A stretch of DNA of 64,000 nt from Curtobacterium sp. MCBD17_013 (GTDB taxonomy: Bacteria; Actinomycetota; Actinomycetes; Actinomycetales; Microbacteriaceae), in the NCBI RefSeq assembly GCF_003234565.1, contig NZ_QKTU01000005.1, forward strand, positions 62,001 to 126,000. Reading direction: 5' to 3'. Positions 7,982-16,719 of the stretch are shown here, piece after piece; the stretch's first letter is position 1, and each line of letters starts with the position of its first letter. The translations under genes were made by a program, and so were the position numbers. The notes under the pieces are model-generated. The model had not been told where the DNA came from. It saw only the letters and a list, made by a program, of their open reading frames with translations, and made no database searches.

Positions 7982-8983
7982 GTGCCCATCGACCTGCGCT
8001 CCGACACCGTCACCCGCCCGACCGCCGCGATGCGCGCCGCGATGCTCGACGCCGAGGTCGGCGACGACGTGTACGGCGAGGACCCGGAGGTGAACGCGCT
8101 CGAGGCCGAGGTCGCCGATCTCCTCGGGTTCGAAGCGGGCCTCTACGCGCCGTCGGGCTCGATGGCGAACCAGTTGGGACTGCGGATGCTCGTCGCGCCC
8201 GGTCAGGAGCTCGTCTGCGACGTCCAGGCCCACGTGGCCCGAGCCGAACTCGGCGCCGCCGCGGTGTTCTCGGGGATCACGACCCGGACGTGGGCGACGC
8301 CGTACGGCCGCCTCGACCACCGGGCGGTCGAGCAGATCGCGGAGCCGGACGCCGGGTCGTACATGGTGTCCACCGCTGCGATCGCGATCGAGAACACCCA
8401 CAACTTCGGCGGTGGCACCGTGCAGCCCCAGAGCGAGGTCCGCGCCGTGCAGGAGTACGCGCGGACGAACGGGCTCGCGGTGCACCTCGACGGCGCTCGG
8501 CTGTGGAACGCGCACGTCGCTTCGGGCACGCCGTTGCGCGAGCTGGCCGCCGGGTTCGACACGGTCTCGGTCTGCCTGTCGAAGGGCCTCGGCGCCCCGG
8601 TCGGGTCGGTGCTCGTCGCCTCACAGGAGCGCATCGACGCCGCCCGCATCTGGCGCAAGCGTTACGGCGGCGGCATGCGGCAGGTCGGGATGCTCGCCGC
8701 GGCCGGCCGGTACGCCATCCGGAACCACGTCGACCGCCTCGCCGAGGACCACGTGAACGCCCGACTCCTCGCCGCGGCCGCCGGGGTCGACCCCGCGACG
8801 GTCGAGTCGAACATCGTGTTCGCGGACGTGTCCGACGCGGCGCGGTTCGCGCACGAGGCCGAGGCCCAGGGCGTGCGCGTGATGCAGTCCGGCCGGACGC
8901 GCATCCGCATGGTGACGCACCTCGACGCCACGGGCGACGACATCACCCGCGCGGTCGACGTCCTCCGCGGCATCCAGCGGTAG
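7982..8983 (+). CDS. Low-specificity L-threonine aldolase
   Basis: This 333-residue PLP enzyme of fold type I begins [21 protein letters not shown], the characteristic N-terminus of threonine aldolases, followed by [15 protein letters not shown]. The PLP lysine is K201 in [12 protein letters not shown], and [10 protein letters not shown] supplies the cofactor-contacting Asp. It should split L-threonine or L-allo-threonine into glycine and acetaldehyde in the cytoplasm. The start is the GTG at 7982; the open frame extends upstream but reads as non-coding. The last codons and the TAG stop lie within the first copy of a 16-bp tandem repeat. The 287-bp stretch before it (7695-7981) shows no gene. 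Confidence 0.92.
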   Translation: MPIDLRSDTVTRPTAAMRAAMLDAEVGDDVYGEDPEVNALEAEVADLLGFEAGLYAPSGSMANQLGLRMLVAPGQELVCDVQAHVARAELGAAAVFSGITTRTWATPYGRLDHRAVEQIAEPDAGSYMVSTAAIAIENTHNFGGGTVQPQSEVRAVQEYARTNGLAVHLDGARLWNAHVASGTPLRELAAGFDTVSVCLSKGLGAPVGSVLVASQERIDAARIWRKRYGGGMRQVGMLAAAGRYAIRNHVDRLAEDHVNARLLAAAAGVDPATVESNIVFADVSDAARFAHEAEAQGVRVMQSGRTRIRMVTHLDATGDDITRAVDVLRGIQR

Positions 8984-9050
8984 GGACACCGAGCGGTAGG
9001 GACACCGAGCGGTAGGGACACCGAGCGGTAGGGGCACCGAGCGGTAGGGG
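8977..9050. repeat. 16-bp tandem repeat spanning a stop codon
   Basis: The unit GCGGTAGGGACACCGA is present in four full copies (8977-8992, 8993-9008, 9009-9024, 9025-9040, the fourth with A-to-G at one position) and a 10-bp partial copy. The first copy contains the last Arg codon and the TAG stop of the threonine aldolase gene. Because 16 is not a multiple of 3, the repeat supplies TAG in more than one frame. Confidence 0.9.
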
Positions 9051-9116
9051 TCCGCACCGGCCACGCAGGCCGGCGCCGCCGGGCGCCGGGAACCCGCCGG
9101 CGAGTAGGCAGGTGGC

Positions 9117-9869
9117 ATGGCAGATGACGAACGGCCCACGTCGGAACCGAGCCGGGAGGGACGGGTCGCGCTCGTCACGGGCGTCACCGGTGGCATCGGG
9201 CGGGCGGTGACCCGGGGCCTCCTCGACGCGGGGTACGCGGTGGTGGGCACGGTACGCGACCGCAGCCGCGCCTCCACGGCCGAACTCGACCCGGGGCGCA
9301 CGGGCCGACTCGTGCTCGTCGAGGCGGACATGACGGACACCGAGCGGCTGCACGCGGTGGCGGAGGCCGCCGCGGACCCGTTCGGACCGGTCGACGTCCT
9401 GCTGCCGATCGCCGGCGTCGGCGACGTCCGCGCGCTCGACGAGATCACCCCTGAGGACTGGGAGCGCGCACTCCGCGTCAACCTGACGGCGCCGTTCGTC
9501 CTCGCGCAGGCACTCCTGCCCGGCATGGTCGAGCGCGGCTGGGGACGGATCGTCTTCACCTCGAGCGTCGCCGCGTTCACGGGCGGGTTCGTCGGCCCGC
9601 ACTACGCCGCGTCGAAGGCCGGGCTGCACGGGCTCGTGCACGCGCTGTCCGCGAGGGCCGCCGCGCACGGGGTCACGGTGAACGCGATCGCCCCGGCACT
9701 CATCGCGGACACGGCGATGATCGACGGCATGCCCTCGTCGGTCCCGACGCCGCCGGTGGGACGGCTCGGGCGTCCGGACGAGGTCGCCCAGCTCACGCTC
9801 GCCGTGCTCGGGAACGCCTACCTCACGGGGCAGGTGCTCCTGCTCGAGGGCGGCTCGCGTCCGTCCTGA
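9117..9869 (+). CDS. Short-chain dehydrogenase/reductase (FabG-like)
   Basis: A 250-residue classical SDR with TGVTGGIG (cofactor loop), the serine motif VFTSSVAAFTGG and catalytic YAASK (HYAASKAGLHG). The usual NNAG is replaced by PIAGVGD, which some subfamilies tolerate. The C-terminal VLLLEGGSRPS corresponds to the usual DGG end. It follows the threonine aldolase on the same strand after the 16-bp repeat array, but the 133-bp gap gives no evidence of co-transcription. Probably uses NADP(H); substrate not identifiable. Confidence 0.88.
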   Translation: MADDERPTSEPSREGRVALVTGVTGGIGRAVTRGLLDAGYAVVGTVRDRSRASTAELDPGRTGRLVLVEADMTDTERLHAVAEAAADPFGPVDVLLPIAGVGDVRALDEITPEDWERALRVNLTAPFVLAQALLPGMVERGWGRIVFTSSVAAFTGGFVGPHYAASKAGLHGLVHALSARAAAHGVTVNAIAPALIADTAMIDGMPSSVPTPPVGRLGRPDEVAQLTLAVLGNAYLTGQVLLLEGGSRPS

Positions 9870-9923
9870 CGTGCGCGGTCCTGCTGTCCGCGCCCAGCGC
9901 GGCGTCGCACGACGCCGAACGCA

Positions 9924-9964
9924 CGGGAGGCGCGGTGCGGGACGGACCCGCACCGCGCCTCCCG
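9924..9964. terminator. Bidirectional hairpin between convergent genes
   Basis: Perfect 18-bp arms (9924-9941 and 9947-9964, starting CGGGAGGCGCGG) close a 5-nt loop. It lies between the SDR end at 9869 and the catalase end at 9982. No T-run follows on either strand, a form common in very GC-rich actinobacteria. Confidence 0.8.
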
Positions 9965-9981
9965 GGCGGCGGACGACCTGA

Positions 9982-11637
9982 TCAGGCCATGACGGCGCGC
10001 TCGTCCGGCACGCAGTGCGTCATGAGCAACCCCTCGACGTCGCGCGGGCCGTTGTGCCCGAGGTTCGCCAGTCGGGCGAGCTCGTCGTCGGACAGGGTCT
10101 GGGACTGCAGCGGCGGCAGGTCGGCGACCTCCTCGAGGGTGATGCCGAGGCCCTCGCCCACGCGCTGCCCGAGCTCGTCCTCGACCATGTAGAAGTGCCA
10201 GAGCATGCGCTCCTGCACCGGGCGGGCCGCCTGCGAGATGAGCGTGACGAAGTTCTGGACGAGGTCGTCGCGCTCCCAGTCCTCCATGAGCCGGAAGCGC
10301 TGCCCGGCCTGCGTGTAGTCGTTCGTGCGCGGGATCCGCTTGCGCGTCAGCCGCCCGACGATCTCCGGCCCCTGCTCGTCGTGCGTCGGGTACTCGGCCT
10401 CACGGAGGCTGCCGTCCGTGATCGAGGGCTCGTAGTTGACGTGCGGGTTGGGTCCGCCGCCCTGGTGGTAGGCCATCTGCCCGTCGCGCTGGTTCGTGTG
10501 CACGCGCGCGTTCTTCGGCTGGTTGACCGGGAGCTGCAGGTAGTTCGGCCCGACGCGGTAGCGCTGCGTGTCCGAGTACGAGAACGTGCGGCCGACGAGC
10601 ATCTTGTCGTCCGAGAAGTCGAGGCCGTCGACGAGCACACCGGTGCCGAACGAGATCTGCTCGTTCTCGGCGAAGAAGTCCGACACGTTCCGGTTGAGCA
10701 CCATCGTGCCGACCTGCTTCGGCGGGAACTCGTTCTCGGGCCAGAGCTTCGTGTCGTCGAGCGGGTCGAAGTCGAGCTCGGGGTGGTCGTGGTCGTCCAT
10801 CATCTGGACGCGGAGTTCCCACTCCGGGTACTCGCCGCGCTCGATCGCCTCGTGGAGGTCCTTCGACGCGTGGCCGAGGTCGCCCGCCTGGACCGCGGCG
10901 GCGTCGGCCTCGGTCATGCTGCTGACGCCGACCGACGGGATCCAGTGGTACTTGACGAGCTTCGTCTCGCCCTCGGCGTTGACCCACTTGTAGGTGTTCA
11001 CGCCGAAGCCCTGCTGCGTCCGGTAGTTCGCCGGGATGCCGCGCGGGCTGAACAGGTTGACGAGCATGTGCATCGACTCGGGTGTCTGCGACATGAAGTC
11101 GAAGATGCGGGCCGGCTCCTGGCGGAACGTCTGGGGGTCCGGCTTGAGGGAGTGGATGACGTCCGGGAACTTGATGGCGTCGCGGATGAAGAAGACGCCG
11201 AGGTTGTTGCCGACGAGGTCCCAGTTGCCGTCCTCGGTGTAGAACTTGACGGCGAAGCCGCGCGGGTCGCGGGCGGCCTCGGAGGAGTCCCGGCCACCGA
11301 TGACGGTCGAGAAGCGGATGGCGACGTCGGTGCGCTTGCCGGCCTCCTGGAACAGCTTGGCGCGCGTGTACTGCGCGATCGGCTCGTCGCCCCACTGCCC
11401 GGTCGCCTCGAAGTACCCGAAGGCGACGAAGCCGCGGGCGTGGACGACACGCTCCGGGATGCGCTCGCGGTCGAAGTGGCTGATCTTCTCGAGGAACTGG
11501 TAGTTCTCGAGCGTCGCGGGCCCCCGGGCGCCGACGGTGCGCTGGTTCTGGTTGTCGTAGACCGGGTGGCCCTGACGGTTGGTGAGGACCTCGCGGTCGT
11601 CACCCTCGGCGGGAGGCTGGGAGGAGACGTCGATCAC
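9982..11637 (-). CDS. katA: Monofunctional haem catalase
   Basis: This 551-residue enzyme decomposes hydrogen peroxide in the cytoplasm. The distal-site histidine is H66 in [15 protein letters not shown], the partner Asn is in [12 protein letters not shown], and the proximal haem tyrosine lies in [14 protein letters not shown]. Length and the absence of a C-terminal glutaminase-like domain place it with small-subunit catalases. The start is GTG at 11637, preceded by AGGAAAGGAA on the transcribed strand; longer versions read into non-coding sequence. No peroxide regulator is adjacent. The upstream gap carries a long palindromic repeat (11747-11808). Confidence 0.95.
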   Translation of the reverse strand: MIDVSSQPPAEGDDREVLTNRQGHPVYDNQNQRTVGARGPATLENYQFLEKISHFDRERIPERVVHARGFVAFGYFEATGQWGDEPIAQYTRAKLFQEAGKRTDVAIRFSTVIGGRDSSEAARDPRGFAVKFYTEDGNWDLVGNNLGVFFIRDAIKFPDVIHSLKPDPQTFRQEPARIFDFMSQTPESMHMLVNLFSPRGIPANYRTQQGFGVNTYKWVNAEGETKLVKYHWIPSVGVSSMTEADAAAVQAGDLGHASKDLHEAIERGEYPEWELRVQMMDDHDHPELDFDPLDDTKLWPENEFPPKQVGTMVLNRNVSDFFAENEQISFGTGVLVDGLDFSDDKMLVGRTFSYSDTQRYRVGPNYLQLPVNQPKNARVHTNQRDGQMAYHQGGGPNPHVNYEPSITDGSLREAEYPTHDEQGPEIVGRLTRKRIPRTNDYTQAGQRFRLMEDWERDDLVQNFVTLISQAARPVQERMLWHFYMVEDELGQRVGEGLGITLEEVADLPPLQSQTLSDDELARLANLGHNGPRDVEGLLMTHCVPDERAVMA

Positions 11638-11746
11638 GGGTTGTTCCTTTCCTGGACGGCTGCCTTCCCAGTGTCCTCCATCGGCCCCGGGGCGCCTGCA
11701 CGGCCGGCACCCGGGCGTGCCGCAGCCGGCCGCCCGTCCCCCTGTC

Positions 11747-11808
11747 CGCGAGATCGCAGTCCCTGCCGCTCTGGCTCCGGTGAGAACGGCAACGACCGCG
11801 ATCTCGCG
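11747..11808. repeat. Palindromic intergenic repeat element, copy 1
   Basis: An imperfect 62-bp inverted repeat with perfect outer arms CGCGAGATCGC / GCGATCTCGCG and further pairing inside (GTC..TGCCG against CGGCA..GAC). It lies between the hypothetical gene at 11811 and the catalase. The same element, diverged at a few positions, recurs at 13142-13202, which marks it as a dispersed REP-like family rather than a one-off terminator. Confidence 0.8.
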
Positions 11809-11810
11809 CT

Positions 11811-12344
11811 TCAGGCGCCCTCGGGCGGATGGACGAGCAGGTCGACGCGGTCGGCGAGGTACTGCGCGAGCGGCAGGGCATCGCCGTCCGCGACGGCGGG
11901 GCTCCAGCGGACGACGACCTCGCCGTCGCGCACGGACAGGGGACCTGCGGCGCCGCGCAGGTGCTCGTCGAGCGGGATCGGCACGGTGCCGTGGTTGACG
12001 GTGTCGCCCGCGCGGAACCCACCCTTGACCGCCGCCGCACGGTACGCCCGACGGATCTCCGCCGACGTCGATTGGTACTGCGGCCGGCCCGGCTCCGTCA
12101 CGCGGGTGATCAGGCCCGTCGCGCGGACGGTGCCGACCCGGTCGACGAGCAGCACGCCGAGCCGCCACGCGCGCCCCAGGTCGCGCATGGTCGGCTCCCG
12201 CCGGATCCCGAGCACGCGGCGCGGTTCGACGTACTCGCCGACGGCCTCGTCACGCGCACCGGCGGCCTCGAGCCGCTGCACGGCCTCGGCGATCGCGGTG
12301 CGGGCGCGGGTGATCGCGTCCGCGTCGTCCGTCGTCGCATCCAC
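11811..12344 (-). CDS. Hypothetical cytoplasmic protein
   Basis: About 177 residues with strong coding bias. An N-terminal helix (residues about 5-35, [19 protein letters not shown]) is followed by a mixed alpha/beta part including [38 protein letters not shown] and a C-terminal [14 protein letters not shown]. No catalytic motif or membrane segment is recognised. The GTG at 12344 is the chosen start; an ATG 57 bp upstream would add 19 residues of doubtful quality. It is divergent from pnuC. Function unknown. Confidence 0.65.
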   Translation of the reverse strand: MDATTDDADAITRARTAIAEAVQRLEAAGARDEAVGEYVEPRRVLGIRREPTMRDLGRAWRLGVLLVDRVGTVRATGLITRVTEPGRPQYQSTSAEIRRAYRAAAVKGGFRAGDTVNHGTVPIPLDEHLRGAAGPLSVRDGEVVVRWSPAVADGDALPLAQYLADRVDLLVHPPEGA

Positions 12345-12460
12345 GCCGACGAGCGTAGGCCGGGTGGCGGGAGCGAGACGCGCCTCCCGGAATGCGACCA
12401 CGCTGGATGCGGTTGCATGGACCGGTGCGGTCCCGACCCGTGGACCCGGAGTGGAGCAAC

Positions 12461-13126
12461 ATGGCGTTCCTGCGGTGGCTGTTCGACGCGCAGCTCGTCA
12501 TCGGCGACCAGACCGTGCTGTGGCGCGAGATCGTCGGCAACGTGTTCGGCCTGCTCAGCGCGCTCGGCGGAATGCGCCGTCGGGTGTGGGCCTGGCCCGT
12601 CGGCATCGTCGGCAACGCGCTGCTGTTCACGGTGTTCATGGGCGCGGTGTTCGACACCCCGAACCCCGTCAACCTGCTCGGTCAGGCCGGGCGACAGATC
12701 ATGTTCATCGTGGTGTCCGTGTACGGGTGGTGGCGGTGGACGCGGCGACCCGAGCCCGGCGACGCCGTCGTCGAGCCGCGGTGGGCCTCGTGGCGGACGC
12801 GCGCCCTGCTCGCTGTCGGCATGGTCGGCGGGACGCTCGTGCTCACCCCGATCTTCCGGGCGCTCGGGTCGTACGAGCCCGTCTGGAGCGACGCGTGGAT
12901 CTTCGTCGGGTCGCTCCTGGCCACCTACGGCATGGCGAAGGGCTGGGTCGAGTTCTGGCTGATCTGGGTGGCGGTCGACGTCGTCGGGGTGCCGCTGCTG
13001 TTCTCGGCCGGCTACTACGCCTCAGGTCTCATGTACGTGTTCTACGGGGTGTTCACGCTCACCGGGTTCTTCGTGTGGCGGCGCACCCGGACGAAGCCGC
13101 CGGCAGCGCCGGTGACGGTCGGCTGA
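12461..13126 (+). CDS. pnuC: PnuC-family vitamin B3 precursor transporter
   Basis: This 221-residue protein has about seven membrane helices. The PnuC hallmark is the tryptophan/asparagine-rich core: a first helix EIVGNVFGLLSALGG, then WAWPVGIVGNALLFTVFMG, VSVYGWWRWTRR and the mirrored second half WVEFWLIWVAVDVVGVPLLF. PnuC proteins are facilitators of nicotinamide riboside uptake in which intracellular phosphorylation traps the substrate; no kinase gene is nearby. The start ATG at 12461 follows GGAGTGGAG. No riboswitch-like structure is apparent upstream. Confidence 0.92.
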   Translation: MAFLRWLFDAQLVIGDQTVLWREIVGNVFGLLSALGGMRRRVWAWPVGIVGNALLFTVFMGAVFDTPNPVNLLGQAGRQIMFIVVSVYGWWRWTRRPEPGDAVVEPRWASWRTRALLAVGMVGGTLVLTPIFRALGSYEPVWSDAWIFVGSLLATYGMAKGWVEFWLIWVAVDVVGVPLLFSAGYYASGLMYVFYGVFTLTGFFVWRRTRTKPPAAPVTVG

Positions 13127-13141
13127 CCGCGCCGCCCCTCG

Positions 13142-13202
13142 GCGAGATCGCAGTCGTCGCCGCTCTGACGGATCCCAGAACGGCAACGACTGCGATCCCG
13201 CG
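13142..13202. repeat. Palindromic intergenic repeat element, copy 2
   Basis: A 61-bp inverted repeat with 16-bp arms (GCGAGATCGCAGTCGT and its complement with one mismatch). It matches the element at 11747 in arms and in the internal GCCGCTCTG...AGAACGGCAACGAC. It begins 15 bp after the pnuC stop and ends 33 bp before the acetyltransferase start. Confidence 0.8.
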
Positions 13203-13235
13203 GAAGGGGCAGAGGCCGGTCGGTAGCGTGGGCAC

Positions 13236-14543
13236 GTGGACCAGAGCAGCTTCGACGACCGTTACACCATCCGCCGGTTCTCGCCCGGCCTGACCCCGGA
13301 GGGCACGGCCGACGCGCAGACCACCGCGTTCTTCGCGAGCGTCGACGCGGGGTTCCACCAGCCCGAGGTGGCCCCCGATCGTCTCGGGCGGATGGTCCGG
13401 CACGTGATCGACGATCGCACTGAGCTGCTCGGCGTGCACCGGCGCGACCCCATGCCCGACTCGCTCGAGGTCGACGCTCCCGTCGGCACGTTCGGCAGTC
13501 TCCCGAAGCGCCTGAGCTGGGGCGACGGCACCGAGATCGACACCTTCGCGATCGCGTCGGTGACGGTCCGACCGACCGAACGCCGACGCGGCATCCTCCG
13601 GCGCATGATGACCGACTCCCTGCACCGTGCCGCGGACGAGGGGTACCCGCTCGCGAGCCTGACGGCGAGCGAAGGCACGATCTACCGCCGGTTCGGCTTC
13701 GGCGCCGCGATCCGCGAGCGCACGATCGACGTCGACCGATCCGCGGCGCTCCCGCTGCTCGTGCCGGCCAGGGGCGAGATCGCCCCGGTCGACACCGCCG
13801 TCCTGGCCCAGGGGCTCGCCCGACAGGTGTACGAGCGGTTCCACGCGCGGACGCCGGGCTCGATGACCCGGAACGAGGGCACCTGGAACGCCCTCCTCGG
13901 TCGCCAGGGCGACGGTGAGCCGAACCGGGCGGTGCGCGCGGTCGTGCACCGGCCCTCCCGGTCCGAACCCGTCGACGGCTACGTGACGTACAAGGCGGAG
14001 CAGACGGAGCGGCACGCGGTGCGGCTCGAGATCGTCGACCTCGTCGCCGCGACGGACGAGGCGTACATCGCGCTCTGGCACCACCTGCTCGCCGTCGACC
14101 TCGTGCGCGTGGTCCGGTACGGGACGGCCCGCGTCGACGACCCGGTCCTCCACGTGCTCGCCGACGACCGTGCGCTGTCCTCCGTGTTCGAGGAGGACCA
14201 CGTCTGGTTCCGCGTGCTCGACCCGGTGGCGACGTTCGCGTCCCGCCCGTTCGCGGTGGACGGCACGGTGACGATCGGCGTCCACGACGCACTCGGGTTC
14301 GCGGACGGGACGCTGCGGTTGTCGGTGGTCCAGGGCCGTGCGACGGTCGAGCGGACCGCGGGCGGACAGGACGAGGCCGACGTCGAACTCGACGTCGCGG
14401 AACTCGGCGCACTCGTGCTCGGCGCGGTGGACGTCGGCACGCTCGTCGCCGCCGGCCTCGTCCGTGCGGAAGCCGGGTCGGCCGCGCGGCTCCGCGCCAT
14501 GCTCGTCCCCATCCGGACCCCCCACCAGATCGCCTACTTCTGA
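13236..14543 (+). CDS. Eis-type GNAT N-acetyltransferase
   Basis: This 435-residue protein has the three-part architecture of the Eis family: an N-terminal GNAT domain with the acetyl-CoA pyrophosphate loop VRPTERRRGILRRMM (residues about 110-125) and a following YRRFGFGAA; a second divergent GNAT domain; and a C-terminal SCP2-like domain (about residues 330-435). The chain ends in Phe (HQIAYF), and in Eis proteins the C-terminal Phe carboxylate is the catalytic base. Known Eis enzymes acetylate amines of aminoglycosides and lysines at several positions. The physiological substrate here is unknown. GTG start at 13236. Confidence 0.88.
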   Translation: MDQSSFDDRYTIRRFSPGLTPEGTADAQTTAFFASVDAGFHQPEVAPDRLGRMVRHVIDDRTELLGVHRRDPMPDSLEVDAPVGTFGSLPKRLSWGDGTEIDTFAIASVTVRPTERRRGILRRMMTDSLHRAADEGYPLASLTASEGTIYRRFGFGAAIRERTIDVDRSAALPLLVPARGEIAPVDTAVLAQGLARQVYERFHARTPGSMTRNEGTWNALLGRQGDGEPNRAVRAVVHRPSRSEPVDGYVTYKAEQTERHAVRLEIVDLVAATDEAYIALWHHLLAVDLVRVVRYGTARVDDPVLHVLADDRALSSVFEEDHVWFRVLDPVATFASRPFAVDGTVTIGVHDALGFADGTLRLSVVQGRATVERTAGGQDEADVELDVAELGALVLGAVDVGTLVAAGLVRAEAGSAARLRAMLVPIRTPHQIAYF

Positions 14544-14774
14544 CGCCGGCGACGGACGGGAACGCTCCGCGCAACCCCTTGTCTCCCAACCTGGACACAC
14601 GTACAGTGCGCTGTTGGGACGGTGAATGCGGCACTCGAACAGTTCCGGGTCGGCGTCTCACCGACAACCACAGACGTTCCTCGCGGCCGATCGGGTCGCG
14701 AAGGCCGACCATCCCCGTTCCGGTCGGCGCCTCCCGTGTCCCTGGACCACCAGCAGGACACGGCGGCGAACGGC

Positions 14775-14810
14775 GGGTGTCCTCCCGTGACCCGAAGCGG
14801 GAGGACACCC
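14775..14810. terminator. GC-rich hairpin downstream of the acetyltransferase
   Basis: Perfect 13-bp arms GGGTGTCCTCCCG / CGGGAGGACACCC enclose a 10-nt loop. With the hairpin at 14826 it forms a double terminator in the 328-bp gap between convergent genes. The rest of that gap (14544-14774) shows no supported gene. Confidence 0.7.
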
Positions 14811-14825
14811 GATCCTCGTCGTCGG

Positions 14826-14863
14826 ACGGGAGGAGCGGTGCGGGTCCGCACCGCTCCTCCCGT
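14826..14863. terminator. Bidirectional hairpin between convergent genes
   Basis: Perfect 18-bp arms starting ACGGGAGGAGCGG (14826-14843 and 14846-14863) with a 2-nt centre, ending 8 bp before the stop of the sugar-porter gene. Its arm sequence is very close to the hairpin at 9924. Confidence 0.75.
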
Positions 14864-14871
14864 CGCCGGTC

Positions 14872-16257
14872 CTACGCCTCCTCGAGCTGGCGCTCGATGT
14901 CCTCGAGGCTCCGACCCTTGGTCTCCGGCAGGATCTTCCACATGGTGATCGTGCCCGCGATCGCGAAGACCGCGAACGCCCAGAACAGGGTCGTGGCGCT
15001 GAGGCCCGAGATCACGCTGAGGACCACGAGCGAGATGATCAGGTCGAGGCCCCAGTGGGTGACCGTGCCGAAGGACTGCGCCTTGCCACGGACCCGGTTG
15101 GGCAGGACCTCGCTGTTGACGAGCCAGATCGCGATGCCGAGGCTCGCGGCGAACACGCCCTCGTAGATCATGAGGCCGATGACGAGGAGCACGCCGACCG
15201 TCGACGACTGCGGGAACAGGTAGAGCGCACCGATCGCGGCGAGCGCGATGGCGACGATCAGGGTCCCGCCGATGAGGAGCCAGCGGCGGCCGAGGAAGTC
15301 GACGAGCAGCAGTCCGATCAGGGTGAACAGCAGGAATGCCCCGCCGATGCCGACCGAGCTGAGGATCGCGGACGAGTCCCCGAACCCGGCGGACTTCAGC
15401 ATGGTGGGCGCGTAGTAGAGGATCGCGTTGACGCCGGACAGCTGGTTCGTGGCCGCGACGACGACGCCGATCACGATGCCGCGACGGACGCCGCGGGTCC
15501 GGAACAGCGACCGGTAGCTGACCGCGTGCTCCGACTTGATCGCGCCGGTGATGTCACCGAGCTCCGCCGCGGCCTCGGCCACGGTGGACCGGATGCGCTC
15601 GAGGACGGCGCGGGCGTCGTCGACCCGGCCCTTCGCGGCGAGCCAGCGCGGGCTCTCGGGCAGCGGCAGGAGGCCGACCAGCATGACGACGGCCGGCACG
15701 GCGGCGAGGCCGATCATCCAACGCCAACCCTCGATCGGGGCGAACGCGTAGCCGACCAGGTAGGACACGAAGATGCCGAGCGCCACGAACAGCTGGTTGA
15801 ACGACACGAGGCGGCCACGGATGCGGGCCGGGGCGATCTCGGCGATGTACATCGGCACGACGAGCGAGGACGACCCGACGCTCAGGCCGAGCAGGAACCG
15901 CGACACGTAGATGAGCGGGAGCCAGCCGATGAGCGAGCTGCCGAGCGCGCCGACGATGTAGATCGCGGCGAGCAGGATCAGGGTGCGGCGTCGACCGAGG
16001 CGGTCGACCACCGGACCACCGCCCATGACGCCGATCACGGCGCCGGCGAGCAGGATCGCCACGAAGAACTGTTGTCCGAACTCACCGAGGTGGTACTCGG
16101 GCGCCACGTACAGCAGCGCGGCCGACACGATGCCCGTGTCGTAGCCGAACAGGAACCCTCCGAGCCCTGCGATCACCGAGGCCCACACCACGATCCCCCT
16201 GCGGTGGTGCCCGGTCGTCCTGCGGGCGTCCCGCGCGGTCATCTCCGTGGATGTCAT
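14872..16257 (-). CDS. MFS sugar:proton symporter (sugar porter family)
   Basis: This 461-residue transporter has twelve membrane helices and the sugar-porter signatures: GGFLFGYDTGIVSAAL in helix 1, DRLGRRRTLIL after helix 2, PESPRWLAAKGR before the central loop, QLSGVNAILYYAPTM in helix 7, and PETKGRSLEDIE at the C-terminus. It should import a hexose, pentose or polyol with a proton. The ATG at 16257 follows GGAG. Upstream at 16326-16350 are two adjacent 12-bp palindromes of LacI type. With the divergent cellulase gene this suggests uptake of glucose or another sugar released from plant polymers, but the sugar is not defined by sequence. Confidence 0.92.
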   Translation of the reverse strand: MTSTEMTARDARRTTGHHRRGIVVWASVIAGLGGFLFGYDTGIVSAALLYVAPEYHLGEFGQQFFVAILLAGAVIGVMGGGPVVDRLGRRRTLILLAAIYIVGALGSSLIGWLPLIYVSRFLLGLSVGSSSLVVPMYIAEIAPARIRGRLVSFNQLFVALGIFVSYLVGYAFAPIEGWRWMIGLAAVPAVVMLVGLLPLPESPRWLAAKGRVDDARAVLERIRSTVAEAAAELGDITGAIKSEHAVSYRSLFRTRGVRRGIVIGVVVAATNQLSGVNAILYYAPTMLKSAGFGDSSAILSSVGIGGAFLLFTLIGLLLVDFLGRRWLLIGGTLIVAIALAAIGALYLFPQSSTVGVLLVIGLMIYEGVFAASLGIAIWLVNSEVLPNRVRGKAQSFGTVTHWGLDLIISLVVLSVISGLSATTLFWAFAVFAIAGTITMWKILPETKGRSLEDIERQLEEA

Positions 16258-16325
16258 CACAACTCCGTCGTCATCCCATCCGCCGAGTCCGGTTGGCTCG
16301 GCGGCCCGGTCGAGTGTACGTCGAG

Positions 16326-16350
16326 GTGAGCGCTCACAGTGAGCGCTCAC
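16326..16350. promoter_or_regulatory. Tandem LacI/CebR-like operators
   Basis: Two identical perfect palindromes GTGAGCGCTCAC (16326-16337 and 16339-16350) are separated by one base. The centre GAGCGCTC is the core of the CebR/CelR operator (TGGGAGCGCTCCCA) that represses cellulose-use genes in other actinobacteria. They lie 69 bp upstream of the sugar-porter ATG and about 370 bp upstream of the cellulase start. No LacI-family gene is in the window. The remainder of the 462-bp divergent gap shows no gene. Confidence 0.8.
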
Positions 16351-16719
16351 TCCTCGTTTCGAACGCTGACGGCGAACGTGACCGGCGATGGGCCGTTCGA
16401 CGCAGCGTTCTGTCCAGAGCACGCCGGGACGGCTGCGTGGTCGTTCAGCCGGGCCGCCACAACCGTCCGTCATGGGGCGGCGCGCCGGGTCAGGACGTGC
16501 GCGGCCACCGGGACATGACGGCGTCGATCCCCGCCGCTCGCGCCGGGGGTGGCGGTCGACCCCCGGTCTGGGGCAGAACCACCCCCCGAACGGAGGCTCC
16601 CCCGACACCGGGCGCAGGAGCGATCCTCGATGTCGGCCGGGGGCCGGACCGCTGATCAGGAGCGGCCCGGCCACCACTCCGGCCGACTCCCCACGCCCTC
16701 CCCCCACCACGGAGCACCA

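Noticed and set aside
8977-9050. CRISPR array
   Set aside because: The repeats are directly contiguous, with no spacers, and no cas genes are present.
10015-13293. A 1092-codon open frame on the + strand
   Set aside because: Antisense to the catalase and neighbouring genes; its translation is Arg/Val/Asp-rich with no domain.
14622-14948. Possible 108-residue protein downstream of the acetyltransferase
   Set aside because: The frame reads through two terminator hairpins and gives Arg/Pro-rich sequence; only the first 15 residues look natural.
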